Of a stretch of DNA of 11,198 bases, positions 1 to 6,689 are shown in pieces. This DNA is from Rhizobiaceae bacterium (GTDB lineage: Bacteria; Pseudomonadota; Alphaproteobacteria; Rhizobiales; Rhizobiaceae): positions 1 through 11,198 of the forward strand of contig JAJFMR010000057.1 of assembly GCA_020696915.1 (NCBI GenBank), read 5' to 3'. The position numbers were made by a program, and so were the translations under genes. Position 1 is the stretch's first letter. Each line of letters starts with the position of its first letter. The notes beneath the pieces are model-generated. The model was not told the origin of the DNA. It worked only from the letters and a program-made list of their open reading frames with translations, and searched no databases.

Positions 1-850
1 CCGGTATCCGGTCGCCGGCCGCGAGCAGGATGGAGGTTCCAGGTTCGATCTCCTCGAGCGGCACGTAGCGCGTCCTGCCCTCGTCGAGAACCACGGTGGC
101 GCCGAGCGGCGCGAGCCTTGCCAGCCCTGCGACAGCCGACCGCGCCCGCTCCCGCATGGCGTGGTCGAGCGTGCGTCCGATCAACAGAAAGAACAGCAGG
201 GACACCGCCGCGTCGAAATAGGCGTGCTCGGCGTTCTGCAGCGTGTCATAGAGACTGAGGGCGAAGGCAAGCGACACGCCGAGCGAGATCGGCACGTCCA
301 TGTTGGTGCGGCCGTGGCGGAGTGCGGACCATGCTGAGCCAAAGAATATCCTCCCCGAATACAGGATGGCGGGAAGCGCCAGCACCGCGGAAATCAGGTG
401 AAAAGCATGTCGGGTTCCTGCATCGGCACCCGACCAGACCGACACGGACAGGATCATGATGTTCATCGCCGAAAACCCGGCGACCGCCAGCGCCCGGACA
501 AGGCGCGCCATCTCCGGGTCTGCCGGGTCCTGTCCCGACGAAAAAAGGTGCGCTTCGTAGCCGATCGAGCGCAGTGCGCCGATCAGGTCCGGCGGCGATC
601 CGGCCTGATCGCGCCAGGTGACGGCAACCCGCTTCAAGGACAGGTTCACCCGCGCTGTTGCCACCCCCGGGAGGCGTGAGAGGGTCTTTTCGACCGCCGC
701 CATGCAGCCGGCGCAGTGCACGCCAGGGACCGACAGATCGGTCTGGCGGATGCCGCCGCCGAGATCGCGGCTTGCGAGCCCGATCTCGTCGTTGAAGTCA
801 GGCTGGACGCCGGCCAGCATCCGGGTGTCGGCGGGCGTGCAGCACGTCAT
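1..850 (-). CDS. ccoI: Copper-translocating P-type ATPase CcoI/FixI, 5' part (runs off the left edge)
   Basis: Translation from the ATG at 850-848 gives 283 residues with no stop before the window edge. It starts MTCC, as rhizobial FixI proteins do. A heavy-metal-associated domain lies at about residues 37-105, with the metal motif C46-A-G-C49 (GVHCAGCMAAVEK). Membrane segments follow at about 118-138, 150-170, 185-203 and 210-228, and the P1B-ATPase signature NMDVPISLG is at 183-191. The visible end (about 250-283) is the start of the actuator domain. The TGE loop, the CPC transmembrane motif and the phosphorylation DKTGT motif would lie beyond base 1. In the family, CcoI exports or loads copper for maturation of the CcoN CuB site. 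Its place downstream of ccoNOQP fits that role. The start is 28 bp after the DUF2189 gene, with a purine-rich stretch upstream. Another copper ATPase (CopA) is the alternative, but context favours CcoI. Confidence 0.93.
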   Translation of the reverse strand, partial: MTCCTPADTRMLAGVQPDFNDEIGLASRDLGGGIRQTDLSVPGVHCAGCMAAVEKTLSRLPGVATARVNLSLKRVAVTWRDQAGSPPDLIGALRSIGYEAHLFSSGQDPADPEMARLVRALAVAGFSAMNIMILSVSVWSGADAGTRHAFHLISAVLALPAILYSGRIFFGSAWSALRHGRTNMDVPISLGVSLAFALSLYDTLQNAEHAYFDAAVSLLFFLLIGRTLDHAMRERARSAVAGLARLAPLGATVVLDEGRTRYVPLEEIEPGTSILLAAGDRIP

Positions 851-878
851 ACCCAGACCTCGCCGCTCTCCGACCGTG

Positions 879-1685
879 TCAGCGCATCGCCCGGTAGGCA
901 TGCCAGGTGGCGTGGCCGAGCAGCGGGAAGATGACGATAAACCCGACGAGCGCCGTTCCGACGCTGATCGTGAACAGGGCAAGCACGATGGCGCCCCAGG
1001 TGATCATCGGAACGAGATTGTTCCAGACCATGGCCATGCTCGTGCCCATGGCGGTCAGCGCATCGGTTCGGCGATCGAGCAGCATCGGGATGGAAAACAC
1101 GCTGATCGCGAAGCCGAAGGCGGCGAACAGCCCGCCAGTCAGGGTGCCGACCACCAGCATCGCCCAGCCGATGGGAGTTGTGAAGAGAATGCCGATCGTG
1201 TTCTCGAAGCCAGGAAATGGCCTGACGCCGAAAAACAGCGCATAGATGAGCACGGCCGCCCGCATCCATAGAAGCATCAAGAGGCAGAGCAGGACCCCTG
1301 TGAAGAATAGTTGCGCACCGGCTCTTGGCCGCACGAACAGCATCCTTCGCAATGTCGGGCGCTCGCCGATTTCTAGCACCCGGCTCTTTTCGTAAAGACC
1401 GATCGCCAGGAGCGGCGCGACGATCATGTAGCCGGCCAGCGCAGGGAGGAGAATGTAATCCCGTCCCGACGCAAACAACCTCCAGAGGAGAAAGGCCGTG
1501 ACGAGGAAGATTGCCCCTCCGTAGGCAAGGCTGAGCGCCGGCTGCACGGTCAGGTCGCGCCAGCCCGCCTGCAGCCATTCGAACGCGGCCCGGGCAGGGA
1601 GGTGGCGTTGCCGCTCCGGATTGCGTGTCTCCGCCACGCTGGAAGTCTCACTGAGCAGCCAGTAGGATTTTTTCGCCTGGGCCAT
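879..1685 (-). CDS. DUF2189 family integral membrane protein in the cbb3 operon
   Basis: A 268-residue protein with a hydrophilic N-terminus (about 1-48) and roughly six hydrophobic segments, near 52-71, 77-98, 124-152, 163-181, 184-203 and 230-256. Family-like landmarks are GWRDL (41-45), the stretch from APLLAIGLYEKSR (90-102), FAISVFSIPMLLDRR (192-206), DALTAM (208-213) and the C-terminal LGHATWHAYR (256-265). These match what I recall of DUF2189 proteins, whose function is unknown. I chose the start at 1685: it lies 13 bp after the stop of the preceding small gene and has a purine-rich GAAAGG/GAGAGAA stretch in front. A longer reading from 1763 would overlap that gene by more than 130 bp and add a charged, non-family-like extension. 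Lying between ccoP and ccoI suggests involvement in oxidase assembly or copper handling. That is inference from position only. Confidence 0.85.
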   Translation of the reverse strand: MAQAKKSYWLLSETSSVAETRNPERQRHLPARAAFEWLQAGWRDLTVQPALSLAYGGAIFLVTAFLLWRLFASGRDYILLPALAGYMIVAPLLAIGLYEKSRVLEIGERPTLRRMLFVRPRAGAQLFFTGVLLCLLMLLWMRAAVLIYALFFGVRPFPGFENTIGILFTTPIGWAMLVVGTLTGGLFAAFGFAISVFSIPMLLDRRTDALTAMGTSMAMVWNNLVPMITWGAIVLALFTISVGTALVGFIVIFPLLGHATWHAYRAMR

Positions 1686-1698
1686 TTCTCTCGACCTT

Positions 1699-1899
1699 TC
1701 AGCACGCGGGTTTGGCGGCCATGAACTGCCCTGCGCTTCCCGTCTCTTTGAGATGCGCGACACACTCCGGCTGCGATTGAATGGCCACGTAGATCAAATG
1801 CGCGTTCGCTATGACGAAGAGCACCGCGGCCGCCGCGGGGATGATCAGCCAGATCAGTGTCGGGATCCGGTGCTGCTTCCGGGCAGGGGCGATGGTCAT
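1699..1899 (-). CDS. Small single-pass membrane protein with two tail cysteines, between ccoP and the DUF2189 gene
   Basis: A 66-residue protein. The basic N-terminus (R7, K8, H10, R11) is followed by one hydrophobic helix at about 13-39, then a tail of about 27 residues with Cys46 (SQPECVAHLK) and a C-terminal Cys66. The positive-inside rule puts the tail in the periplasm, where the two cysteines could form a disulfide or bind a metal. The start is firmly placed by an ATGA overlap with the ccoP stop (1896-1899), which implies translational coupling. I recall similar short proteins ending in a C near rhizobial oxidase genes, but none with an assigned function. It occupies the place where ccoG/ccoH usually sit, and is far too short for CcoG and shorter than typical CcoH. 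A role in oxidase assembly or copper delivery is a guess from position. Confidence 0.82.
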   Translation of the reverse strand: MTIAPARKQHRIPTLIWLIIPAAAAVLFVIANAHLIYVAIQSQPECVAHLKETGSAGQFMAAKPAC

Positions 1900-2780
1900 G
1901 GATTTCCGGCGCTCATGGAGTCTACGTAAAGAGCGAGAATCTTGATTTCGGCGGCGGTCAGCCGCTCGTCCCAGGTCGGCATATGTCCGGAGCGGCCGCC
2001 GTGGACGGTACTCACGATAGTCTGCAGGTCGCCGCCATAGACCCAGTACGGATCCGTCAGATTGGGGGCGCCCACCTCCGGATCCCCCCGTGCGTCCTCC
2101 TTGTGGCAGGCGGCACAGGTCGTCATAAACACCTCGCGGCCGGCTGCGATCGCCTCGACGTTCCGGGCTGTCGAGTAATCGGGATTGCTCAGCGAAAACA
2201 CGTAGCTCGCGACGCTGCTGACCTGTGCCCTGTCAAGCATGTCGTCGCGTCCGAATGCCGGCATCTGCGCGACACGGCTTTCCGGGTGAGGGGAGTTGAT
2301 GCCGATCCGCATCGTTTCGGCGATCCCTTCGGGACCGCCGGCCCAGAGCCAGTCGTCGTCGGTCAGGTCGGGATAGTTGCTGCCTCCCTTGCCGTCGGTG
2401 CCGTGACAAGCGGCGCAATTGTCGCCGAAAAGCTGCCGGCCGGTGCCTTGCACGACCCGCATCAGCGGCTCGTTTGCCCGAATCTCGTCAAAGCTGCCGG
2501 TTTCGATCGCTTTGACCCAAGCGGATCTTTCAGCAGCCGCTTCGACCAGGTTTCTCTCGACCGTCTGCCACTGGTCGGTTCCCAGCAGACCCCTCGTGTA
2601 GGTGGTGCCGAGCGGCCAGGTCGGCATGAGGAACCACCACAGCAATGCGAAGACATGCGTGACGATCAGGAACATCAGCACGCCCCGCGGAACCGGGGTG
2701 TCGAGTTCCTTGATGCCGTTCCACTCATGACCGGTCGTGAGATGGCCGCTCACCGGGTCGCGTTCCTCTACCTCCTCCAT
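1896..2780 (-). CDS. ccoP: cbb3-type cytochrome c oxidase diheme subunit III (CcoP/FixP)
   Basis: A 294-residue membrane-anchored diheme cytochrome c that passes electrons to CcoO/CcoN in the cytoplasmic membrane, with its heme domains in the periplasm. The cytoplasmic N-terminus contains HEWNGIKELDTPVPR (18-32), a typical CcoP lead-in to the single helix at about 33-53. The first c-type heme site is C122-A-A-C125-H126, with axial Met173 (QMPAFG). The second is C222-A-A-C225-H226, with axial Met267 (GHMPTW). The length is usual for the family (about 290-310). The ATG at 2780-2778 has an AAGGA-like ribosome site about 8 nt upstream. The first 13 bp overlap the end of ccoQ, and the stop overlaps the next gene by 4 bp. 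All four axial ligands are present and nothing looks broken. Confidence 0.97.
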   Translation of the reverse strand: MEEVEERDPVSGHLTTGHEWNGIKELDTPVPRGVLMFLIVTHVFALLWWFLMPTWPLGTTYTRGLLGTDQWQTVERNLVEAAAERSAWVKAIETGSFDEIRANEPLMRVVQGTGRQLFGDNCAACHGTDGKGGSNYPDLTDDDWLWAGGPEGIAETMRIGINSPHPESRVAQMPAFGRDDMLDRAQVSSVASYVFSLSNPDYSTARNVEAIAAGREVFMTTCAACHKEDARGDPEVGAPNLTDPYWVYGGDLQTIVSTVHGGRSGHMPTWDERLTAAEIKILALYVDSMSAGNP

Positions 2781-2941
2781 GGGGTGTCGTCCTTGTCGAG
2801 AATATTCTTCTTGGCATCGTCGAACCTTTTTCGGTTCGACGGCAAGAACGTGTAAATGAGAACCGCGATAGAAAGCGCGATCAGGTAGAATAGCCCCCAG
2901 CTTTTCGAGAAGGCAACCAGAGTGTCGTGGTCGAGATCCAT
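2768..2941 (-). CDS. ccoQ: cbb3-type cytochrome c oxidase small subunit IV (CcoQ/FixQ)
   Basis: A 57-residue protein found by translating the gap between ccoO and ccoP. It begins MDLDHDTLVAFSKSWGLFYL, has one hydrophobic helix at about 15-33 (ending TFLP), then a basic stretch NRKRFDDAKKNIL and a C-terminal DDTPWRR. The layout of a short acidic start, one helix, the NRKRF region and a terminal PW is characteristic of CcoQ, which stabilises the assembled oxidase. The ATG at 2941-2939 follows a strong GGAGGA ribosome site 5-10 nt upstream and lies 16 bp after the ccoO stop. The 3' end overlaps the start of ccoP by 13 bp. Confidence 0.95.
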   Translation of the reverse strand: MDLDHDTLVAFSKSWGLFYLIALSIAVLIYTFLPSNRKRFDDAKKNILDKDDTPWRR

Positions 2942-2957
2942 GACTTCCTCCCGATCG

Positions 2958-3710
2958 CTACTGTTGCGGATCCGGGGTTTCTTCAGACGCAGCTGTATTC
3001 TCGAAGGCCGCGCCGGTCAGCCGGCCGAGAACCTGCAGATAGGCGACCAGCGCGTCCATCTCCGTCACGCGCGTCGTGACGCCGTCGAACGCGCTGACCT
3101 GCGTCGCCTCGCCGTAGCGCTCGACAACCCCTGACGCGGGTTCGGTGTCGGGTGTGGCCTGCCCGAACGCATCCCTCGACGCGTTCTCGACCATTTCGTC
3201 GGTGTATGGAACGCCGACGGCCCTCTGCGCTTCGAGGTGCACTCCGAGGTCGCTCGTGTCGAGCGTCGCCCGCGCCAGGAATCGGTAAGCCGGCATGTTG
3301 GATTCCGGCACCACGTCGCGCGGATTGGTGAGGTGGGCAACATGCCAGAAATCGGAGTATTTTCCGCCGACCCGGGCGAGGTCAGGCCCGGTGCGTTTCG
3401 ATCCCCACAACATCGGATGATCGTATTTCGACTCGACTGCGAGCGAGTAGGGCCCGTAGCGCTCGACCTCGTCGCGCAACGTGCGGATCATCTGGCTGTG
3501 GCAGGCGTAGCAGCCCTCGCGAACGTAGATGTTGCGTCCGGCGAGTTCGAGCGGCGTATACAGGCGCAGGTCGGGCGCCTCTTCCACCGTCTCGTCGATG
3601 GTGAATAGCGGCGCAATCTCGACGATACCGCCGACGCTGGCCGCGGCAATGATGGCGAGTGTGAAGCCGATGGCGGTGCGCTCGAGCTTGCGATGGAAAA
3701 GTTCGGGCAT
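2958..3710 (-). CDS. ccoO: cbb3-type cytochrome c oxidase monoheme subunit II (CcoO/FixO)
   Basis: A 250-residue membrane-anchored monoheme cytochrome c. The N-terminal MPELFHRKLERTAIGFTLAI leads into a single helix at about 12-31, followed by the family region YTPLELAGRNIYVREGCYAC (51-70). The heme c site is C67-Y-A-C70-H71, with S72-Q73 after it as in other CcoO proteins, and the axial methionine is Met139 (ESNMPAYRFL). GPYSLAVESKYDHPMLWGSK (86-105) and RTGPDLARVGGKYSD (106-120) are other strongly conserved CcoO stretches. It carries electrons from CcoP to the CcoN catalytic core. The start is 4 bp after the ccoN stop, and the GGAG ribosome site overlaps that stop codon, so the two are probably translationally coupled. 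Length and all key residues are normal. Confidence 0.97.
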   Translation of the reverse strand: MPELFHRKLERTAIGFTLAIIAAASVGGIVEIAPLFTIDETVEEAPDLRLYTPLELAGRNIYVREGCYACHSQMIRTLRDEVERYGPYSLAVESKYDHPMLWGSKRTGPDLARVGGKYSDFWHVAHLTNPRDVVPESNMPAYRFLARATLDTSDLGVHLEAQRAVGVPYTDEMVENASRDAFGQATPDTEPASGVVERYGEATQVSAFDGVTTRVTEMDALVAYLQVLGRLTGAAFENTAASEETPDPQQ

Positions 3711-3714
3711 TGCT

Positions 3715-5367
3715 TCACTCCGCCGGGGTCGCCGCGCCGGCGGGCAGACCGGTGATCGGAATGTCGGCCCTCCTGGATGCCGACAGCGGCACGTGGCGTA
3801 CGGTCATCCAGATGTTGTAGCAGGCGACGATGGCGCCCAGCAGGAACAGCAATCCGCCGAAGGCGCGCGCAATATAGTAGGGGTACATGGCCAGCAGCGA
3901 GTCGATGAACGAGTAGGCGAGCGTTCCGTCATCGGTATAAGTGCGCCACATCAGGCCCTGTATGATGCCTGAGTTCCACATGGCGAAGACGTAGACGAGG
4001 GTGCCGGCAAGCGCCAGCCAGAAATGCACCTCGACCAGGCCAGCAGAATACATCCGCTCGCGCTTCCAGAGGGTGGGAACGAGCGTGTAGAAGGACCCGA
4101 AGGTTATCAGGGCGACCCAGCCAAGTGCGCCCGCATGCACGTGCCCCACGGTCCAGTCGGTATAGTGGGACAGTGAATTGACCGGGCGTATGGCCAGGAA
4201 CGATCCCTCGAACGTCGACAAGCCGTAGAACAGGACCGCTACCGTTATGAAGCGCAGCGTAGCGTCGTCGCGAACCTTGTGCCAGGCGCCGTTCAGCGTC
4301 AGCAGCGCGTTACCTGCCGACGCCCATGACGGAACGAGGAGCATTACGGAGAAGGTCATCCCGAGGTTCTGCACCCAGTGCGGAAGCGCCGTGTAGTGCA
4401 GATGATGGGAGCCGGCCCACATGTAGAAGAAGGTGATGCCCCAGAAGCTGAGGATGGACAGCCTGTAGGAGAAGATCGGCCGCCCCGCCCGGATCGGCAG
4501 GTAATAGTAAAGCATGGCAAGGAAGCCGGCGGTCAGGAAGAACGCGACGGCGTTGTGGCCGTACCACCACTGCACCATCGCATCCTGCACCCCCGCCCAG
4601 ACCGAGTAGCTCTTGGCGTGTCCGAGCGAGACGGGCACTGCGACGTTGTTGACGATGTGCAGGATCGCCACGACCACGATGAACGCCATGTAATACCAGT
4701 TGGCGACGTAGATGTGCGGCTCCTTACGCCGCGCCAGCGTGCGCAGGTAGAGAACGAAATAGGTGATCCAGACGATGACCAGCCACAGGTCGGCGTACCA
4801 TTCCGGCTCGGCATATTCCTTGGACTGGGTCAGCCCCATGAAATAGCCGGTGACGGCCAGCACGCAGAACAGGTTGAAGCCGAGCAGCACGAACCATGGG
4901 CTTACCTGCCCGGCCAGTCGTGCCCGCGAGGTCCGCTGCACGACGTGGAACGAAGTGGCGATAAGGGCATTGCCGCCGAACCCGAAGATCACCCCGGTCG
5001 TGTGCGCCGGCCGCAGCCGGCCGAAGCTCGACCAGGCGGCGTCGAAAGCCAGGTCCGGCCAGGCGAGTTGCGCGGCGACCCAGACGCCGATGAACATGCC
5101 GAACACCGCCCAGGCCATCGACAGGACGATGCCGACCTTTATCGGATCGTCATAATAAAGACCAAGCCGGTCCGTCTCGGGTTCCGGCTCGTAGAAGGAG
5201 GACAGTACGAAATAACTCAGGCCGACGCTGAACAGGATGACCAGAAGGCCGTGCACGCCGAGCGGGTCGGACCGACCGAGTGCCGCCATCGCAAGGCCGG
5301 CCATGCCCAGGACCAGCAGGATGATTGCCGATTGCCGGCGTTCGGACGTGGTCAGCTGTGCGATCAA
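3715..5367 (-). CDS. ccoN: cbb3-type cytochrome c oxidase catalytic subunit I (CcoN/FixN)
   Basis: A 550-residue polytopic heme-copper oxidase core that reduces oxygen to water with high affinity. Visible ligands are His122 (PAHTTG) and His411 for low-spin heme b, His409 (GHVHAGALGW) for heme b3, and His271 (WWYGHNAV), His321 and His322 (AGSHHLHY) for CuB. Tyr315 (ITFFYMWAG) lies six residues before His321, the position of the crosslinked tyrosine in cbb3 oxidases. The first 60 residues hold two extra hydrophobic stretches (about 12-31 and 38-58), as in rhizobial FixN. The start is inferred to be TTG at 5367-5365: there is an in-frame TGA a few codons upstream (about 5392), no ATG or GTG between, and GGGGA 5 nt before the TTG. 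The next internal Met (22) would cut into the first helix. It is the first gene of the operon. Confidence 0.96.
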   Translation of the reverse strand: MIAQLTTSERRQSAIILLVLGMAGLAMAALGRSDPLGVHGLLVILFSVGLSYFVLSSFYEPEPETDRLGLYYDDPIKVGIVLSMAWAVFGMFIGVWVAAQLAWPDLAFDAAWSSFGRLRPAHTTGVIFGFGGNALIATSFHVVQRTSRARLAGQVSPWFVLLGFNLFCVLAVTGYFMGLTQSKEYAEPEWYADLWLVIVWITYFVLYLRTLARRKEPHIYVANWYYMAFIVVVAILHIVNNVAVPVSLGHAKSYSVWAGVQDAMVQWWYGHNAVAFFLTAGFLAMLYYYLPIRAGRPIFSYRLSILSFWGITFFYMWAGSHHLHYTALPHWVQNLGMTFSVMLLVPSWASAGNALLTLNGAWHKVRDDATLRFITVAVLFYGLSTFEGSFLAIRPVNSLSHYTDWTVGHVHAGALGWVALITFGSFYTLVPTLWKRERMYSAGLVEVHFWLALAGTLVYVFAMWNSGIIQGLMWRTYTDDGTLAYSFIDSLLAMYPYYIARAFGGLLFLLGAIVACYNIWMTVRHVPLSASRRADIPITGLPAGAATPAE

Positions 5368-5372
5368 GTCAA

Positions 5373-5377
5373 TCCCC
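5373..5377 (-). promoter_or_regulatory. Ribosome binding site deciding the TTG start of ccoN
   Basis: On the minus strand GGGGA sits 5 nt before TTG, in the context GACGGGGATTGACTTG. Together with the nearby in-frame upstream stop codon and the absence of any in-frame ATG or GTG, this makes TTG the most likely initiation codon. An ATT lies two codons upstream but is a very rare start. Confidence 0.55.
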
Positions 5378-5691
5378 GTCTGCTTATCGGGTCAGCGGAC
5401 TGGCGCCGCGAAGACCGTCCCCTTCCCATCGGCAATTGCGGCCGCGCCGGATCGCCGATTCATCCCCGGCCAAGTCCACAATGTCGTTCACTGCGAGAAT
5501 GGCGTCAAACTATCTTTGAGGACGCGAGCCCAGGGCGATAGGCCGCGAACTGGCGGCATGAGCAACGGTCGCACGTCAATGGCGGCGAGCCCGCTCACAC
5601 TGACCGCGCCGGCTGCAGAACCTCCATTTGACTGTCCCGGTGAATCTTCGTTCCTTCCATGCCCTGCTAACCCGAGGCACTGCGGACCGAT

Positions 5692-5705
5692 TTGATCTGC
5701 GTCAA
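5692..5705 (-). promoter_or_regulatory. Anaerobox (FNR/FixK-type binding site) for the cco operon
   Basis: The plus strand reads TTGATCTGCGTCAA (minus: TTGACGCAGATCAA). This is a 14-bp interrupted palindrome that fits the FNR/FixK consensus TTGAT-N4-ATCAA with one mismatch. It lies between the hemoglobin stop and ccoN, upstream of the operon that FixK/FNR proteins classically activate at low oxygen in alphaproteobacteria. Its centre is about 331 bp from the ccoN start codon, so it implies a long leader. It could not serve as an activator site for the hemoglobin gene, because it lies downstream of it. Confidence 0.8.
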
Positions 5706-5767
5706 TCTTGAGCGCGGCGATCCGTTGCGTCGTGTGGACCGGCGGGATCGTCGCTTGTCGCCGTCCA

Positions 5768-6217
5768 TCAAGCCTCGCCTGCCGTCCTCCCACCGGCGGC
5801 GGGCAGCCTGAAGAACATGGCCAGCTGCAGGCTGCGGGCGATGCGCTCGGCACGGTCGATGAAGACTTCGGCTATATCTGGCGTGCACCTGTCCCTTGCG
5901 GTCTCCCGAAAAATTCCCAGCCATATGGCGAAGTCCTCTTCCCTCACGTCCTTGAGCTTCAGATGGGCGGGGACGGGGCGGCCCTGGTAGGCACCGGTCT
6001 TCAGGATGACGGAACACCAGAAATCCGTCATCTTCTCGAGATGCGGCTCCCAGTCGCCGGCGATCTCCCGGGCGAAGATCGGGCCGAGCCTGACGTCTTT
6101 GCGGACGCGTCCGTAGAAGTCGCGAACCAGGCGGCCGATGAATGCGCGGTCGACGCCGGAGATCGGTTCTTCGGCAACCGGTGCCGCCCTGCCTTGAAGA
6201 AATGCGTTCATTCTCAT
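5768..6217 (-). CDS. Group III truncated hemoglobin
   Basis: A 149-residue globin from the ATG at 6217. Group III landmarks are FYGRV with Tyr35 (B10 position), LGPIF (44-48), DWEPHLEKMTDFW (55-67), the GAYQGRPVPAH segment with proximal His85, and FAIWLGIFRET with Trp99 (G8). The basic residues at 38-43 and the IARSLQLAMFF stretch also fit. These proteins bind oxygen or NO, and group III members are often linked to microaerobic or nitrosative conditions; the exact role here is not shown. The same reading frame stays open to 6349, but the extra N-terminus is arginine- and proline-rich and not globin-like. A second ATG at 6211 is equally possible, and the ribosome site is weak for both. It lies upstream of and in the same direction as the cbb3 operon, 400 bp away, and is divergent from the protease gene. 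Confidence 0.9.
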   Translation of the reverse strand: MRMNAFLQGRAAPVAEEPISGVDRAFIGRLVRDFYGRVRKDVRLGPIFAREIAGDWEPHLEKMTDFWCSVILKTGAYQGRPVPAHLKLKDVREEDFAIWLGIFRETARDRCTPDIAEVFIDRAERIARSLQLAMFFRLPAAGGRTAGEA

Positions 6218-6643
6218 CGACCCGTTCGCCTGCTCGTACAACGGCGGGCGCAGGCGGGCAACGCAACAGCTTGTCACAGGCCGCCGCGAGGCGAACCGGG
6301 GCGTGGGCTCCCGTTTAATGCGGGAAGCAATCGTGTCCGGCCCAGCCACGCATCACAACTGGCTTGCCGCATTGCGGCGGGGTGTCGCCATCTCGGAACG
6401 AGAAAGCCATCGTGCGCATCGGCCGCCTTTACGGGTCGGAAACTTCTTGCGCAAAAAACAGTAGATCGGCGCGTCACGAGTGGCGAGCCGTGTTATAGGC
6501 AGAAAATACCTGCAAGCCGGCCTTCGAAATGCCGTTGCTGGCGCCGGGATACACTTGCAGTATGTTTCGCCAGGCCGGCGCTTTCCGCGCATGGGGCGAA
6601 GAGTGCGAGGACACTCGGCGGCACAGCCCGCCCGCCCGGCAAT

Positions 6644-6659
6644 GCCCGGATCGCCGGGC
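6644..6659 (+). other. Short GC hairpin in the protease leader
   Basis: GCCCGG-ATCG-CCGGGC forms a perfect 6-bp stem with a 4-nt loop, ending 30 nt before the protease ATG at 6690. It could influence translation, but stems this short arise easily by chance in such GC-rich DNA. Confidence 0.25.
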
Positions 6660-6677
6660 GGAAGCACGTCGGGGCGC

Positions 6678-6684
6678 GGGGGGG
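6678..6684 (+). promoter_or_regulatory. G-run ribosome site supporting the protease start at 6690
   Basis: Seven consecutive G residues lie 5 nt before the ATG at 6690. It is a degenerate Shine-Dalgarno sequence, but no comparable site precedes the upstream in-frame starts. A G7 run is also a spot where sequencing or replication slippage can change length. Confidence 0.4.
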
Positions 6685-6689
6685 CGGAC

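Larger units (their letters stand above)
5368..5767 (-). other. 400-bp intergenic region: anaerobox and long untranslated leader of ccoN
   Basis: No convincing gene is seen between the hemoglobin stop and the ccoN start. Near its upstream end it holds the anaerobox at 5692-5705. If that box works as a class II FNR/FixK site centred at -41.5, transcription would start near 5657 and leave a leader of about 290 nt before ccoN. A weak -10-like TAGCAG lies at 5669-5664 (minus strand). A 21-codon reading frame (5660-5595) begins almost at the predicted start site but has no clear ribosome site. I found no strong terminator after the hemoglobin gene. Confidence 0.6.
6218..6689. other. 472-bp divergent intergenic region between the hemoglobin and protease genes
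   Basis: It should hold promoters for both the leftward hemoglobin gene and the rightward protease gene. I see no anaerobox here. The palindrome TTGCGCAA lies at 6447-6454 and a -10-like TATAGG at 6494-6499 on the plus strand, with no well-spaced -35 for it. The protease reading frame stays open upstream to a GTG at 6480. That 70-residue extension is rich in R, G and P and unlike a domain, so I treat it as untranslated. Alternative ATGs in this frame lie at 6591 and 6642. Confidence 0.5.

Noticed and set aside
1857..2855. 332-residue plus-strand frame over ccoP
   Set aside because: CcoP on the other strand has two CxxCH sites and both axial Met residues; this frame is its shadow.
4378..5541. 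387-residue plus-strand frame over ccoN
   Set aside because: The translation is a charged, repeat-like mirror of the membrane helices of CcoN, with no domain features.
5595..5660. 21-codon reading frame in the ccoN leader, possible leader peptide
   Set aside because: There is no good ribosome site, it would begin almost at the predicted transcription start, and the peptide has no regulatory-looking content.
5488..5853. 121-residue minus-strand frame in the ccoN leader, overlapping the hemoglobin 3' end
   Set aside because: It crosses the anaerobox and overlaps the globin gene out of frame, with no clear ribosome site or domain.
6447..6454. Palindrome TTGCGCAA as an operator in the divergent promoter region
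   Set aside because: It is an isolated 8-bp palindrome with no flanking symmetry that I could support, too short to call an operator.
6480..6689. N-terminal extension of the dual protease from a GTG start
   Set aside because: The 70 residues are R/G/P-rich and not domain-like. The ATG at 6690 has the better ribosome site and begins at the domain edge.
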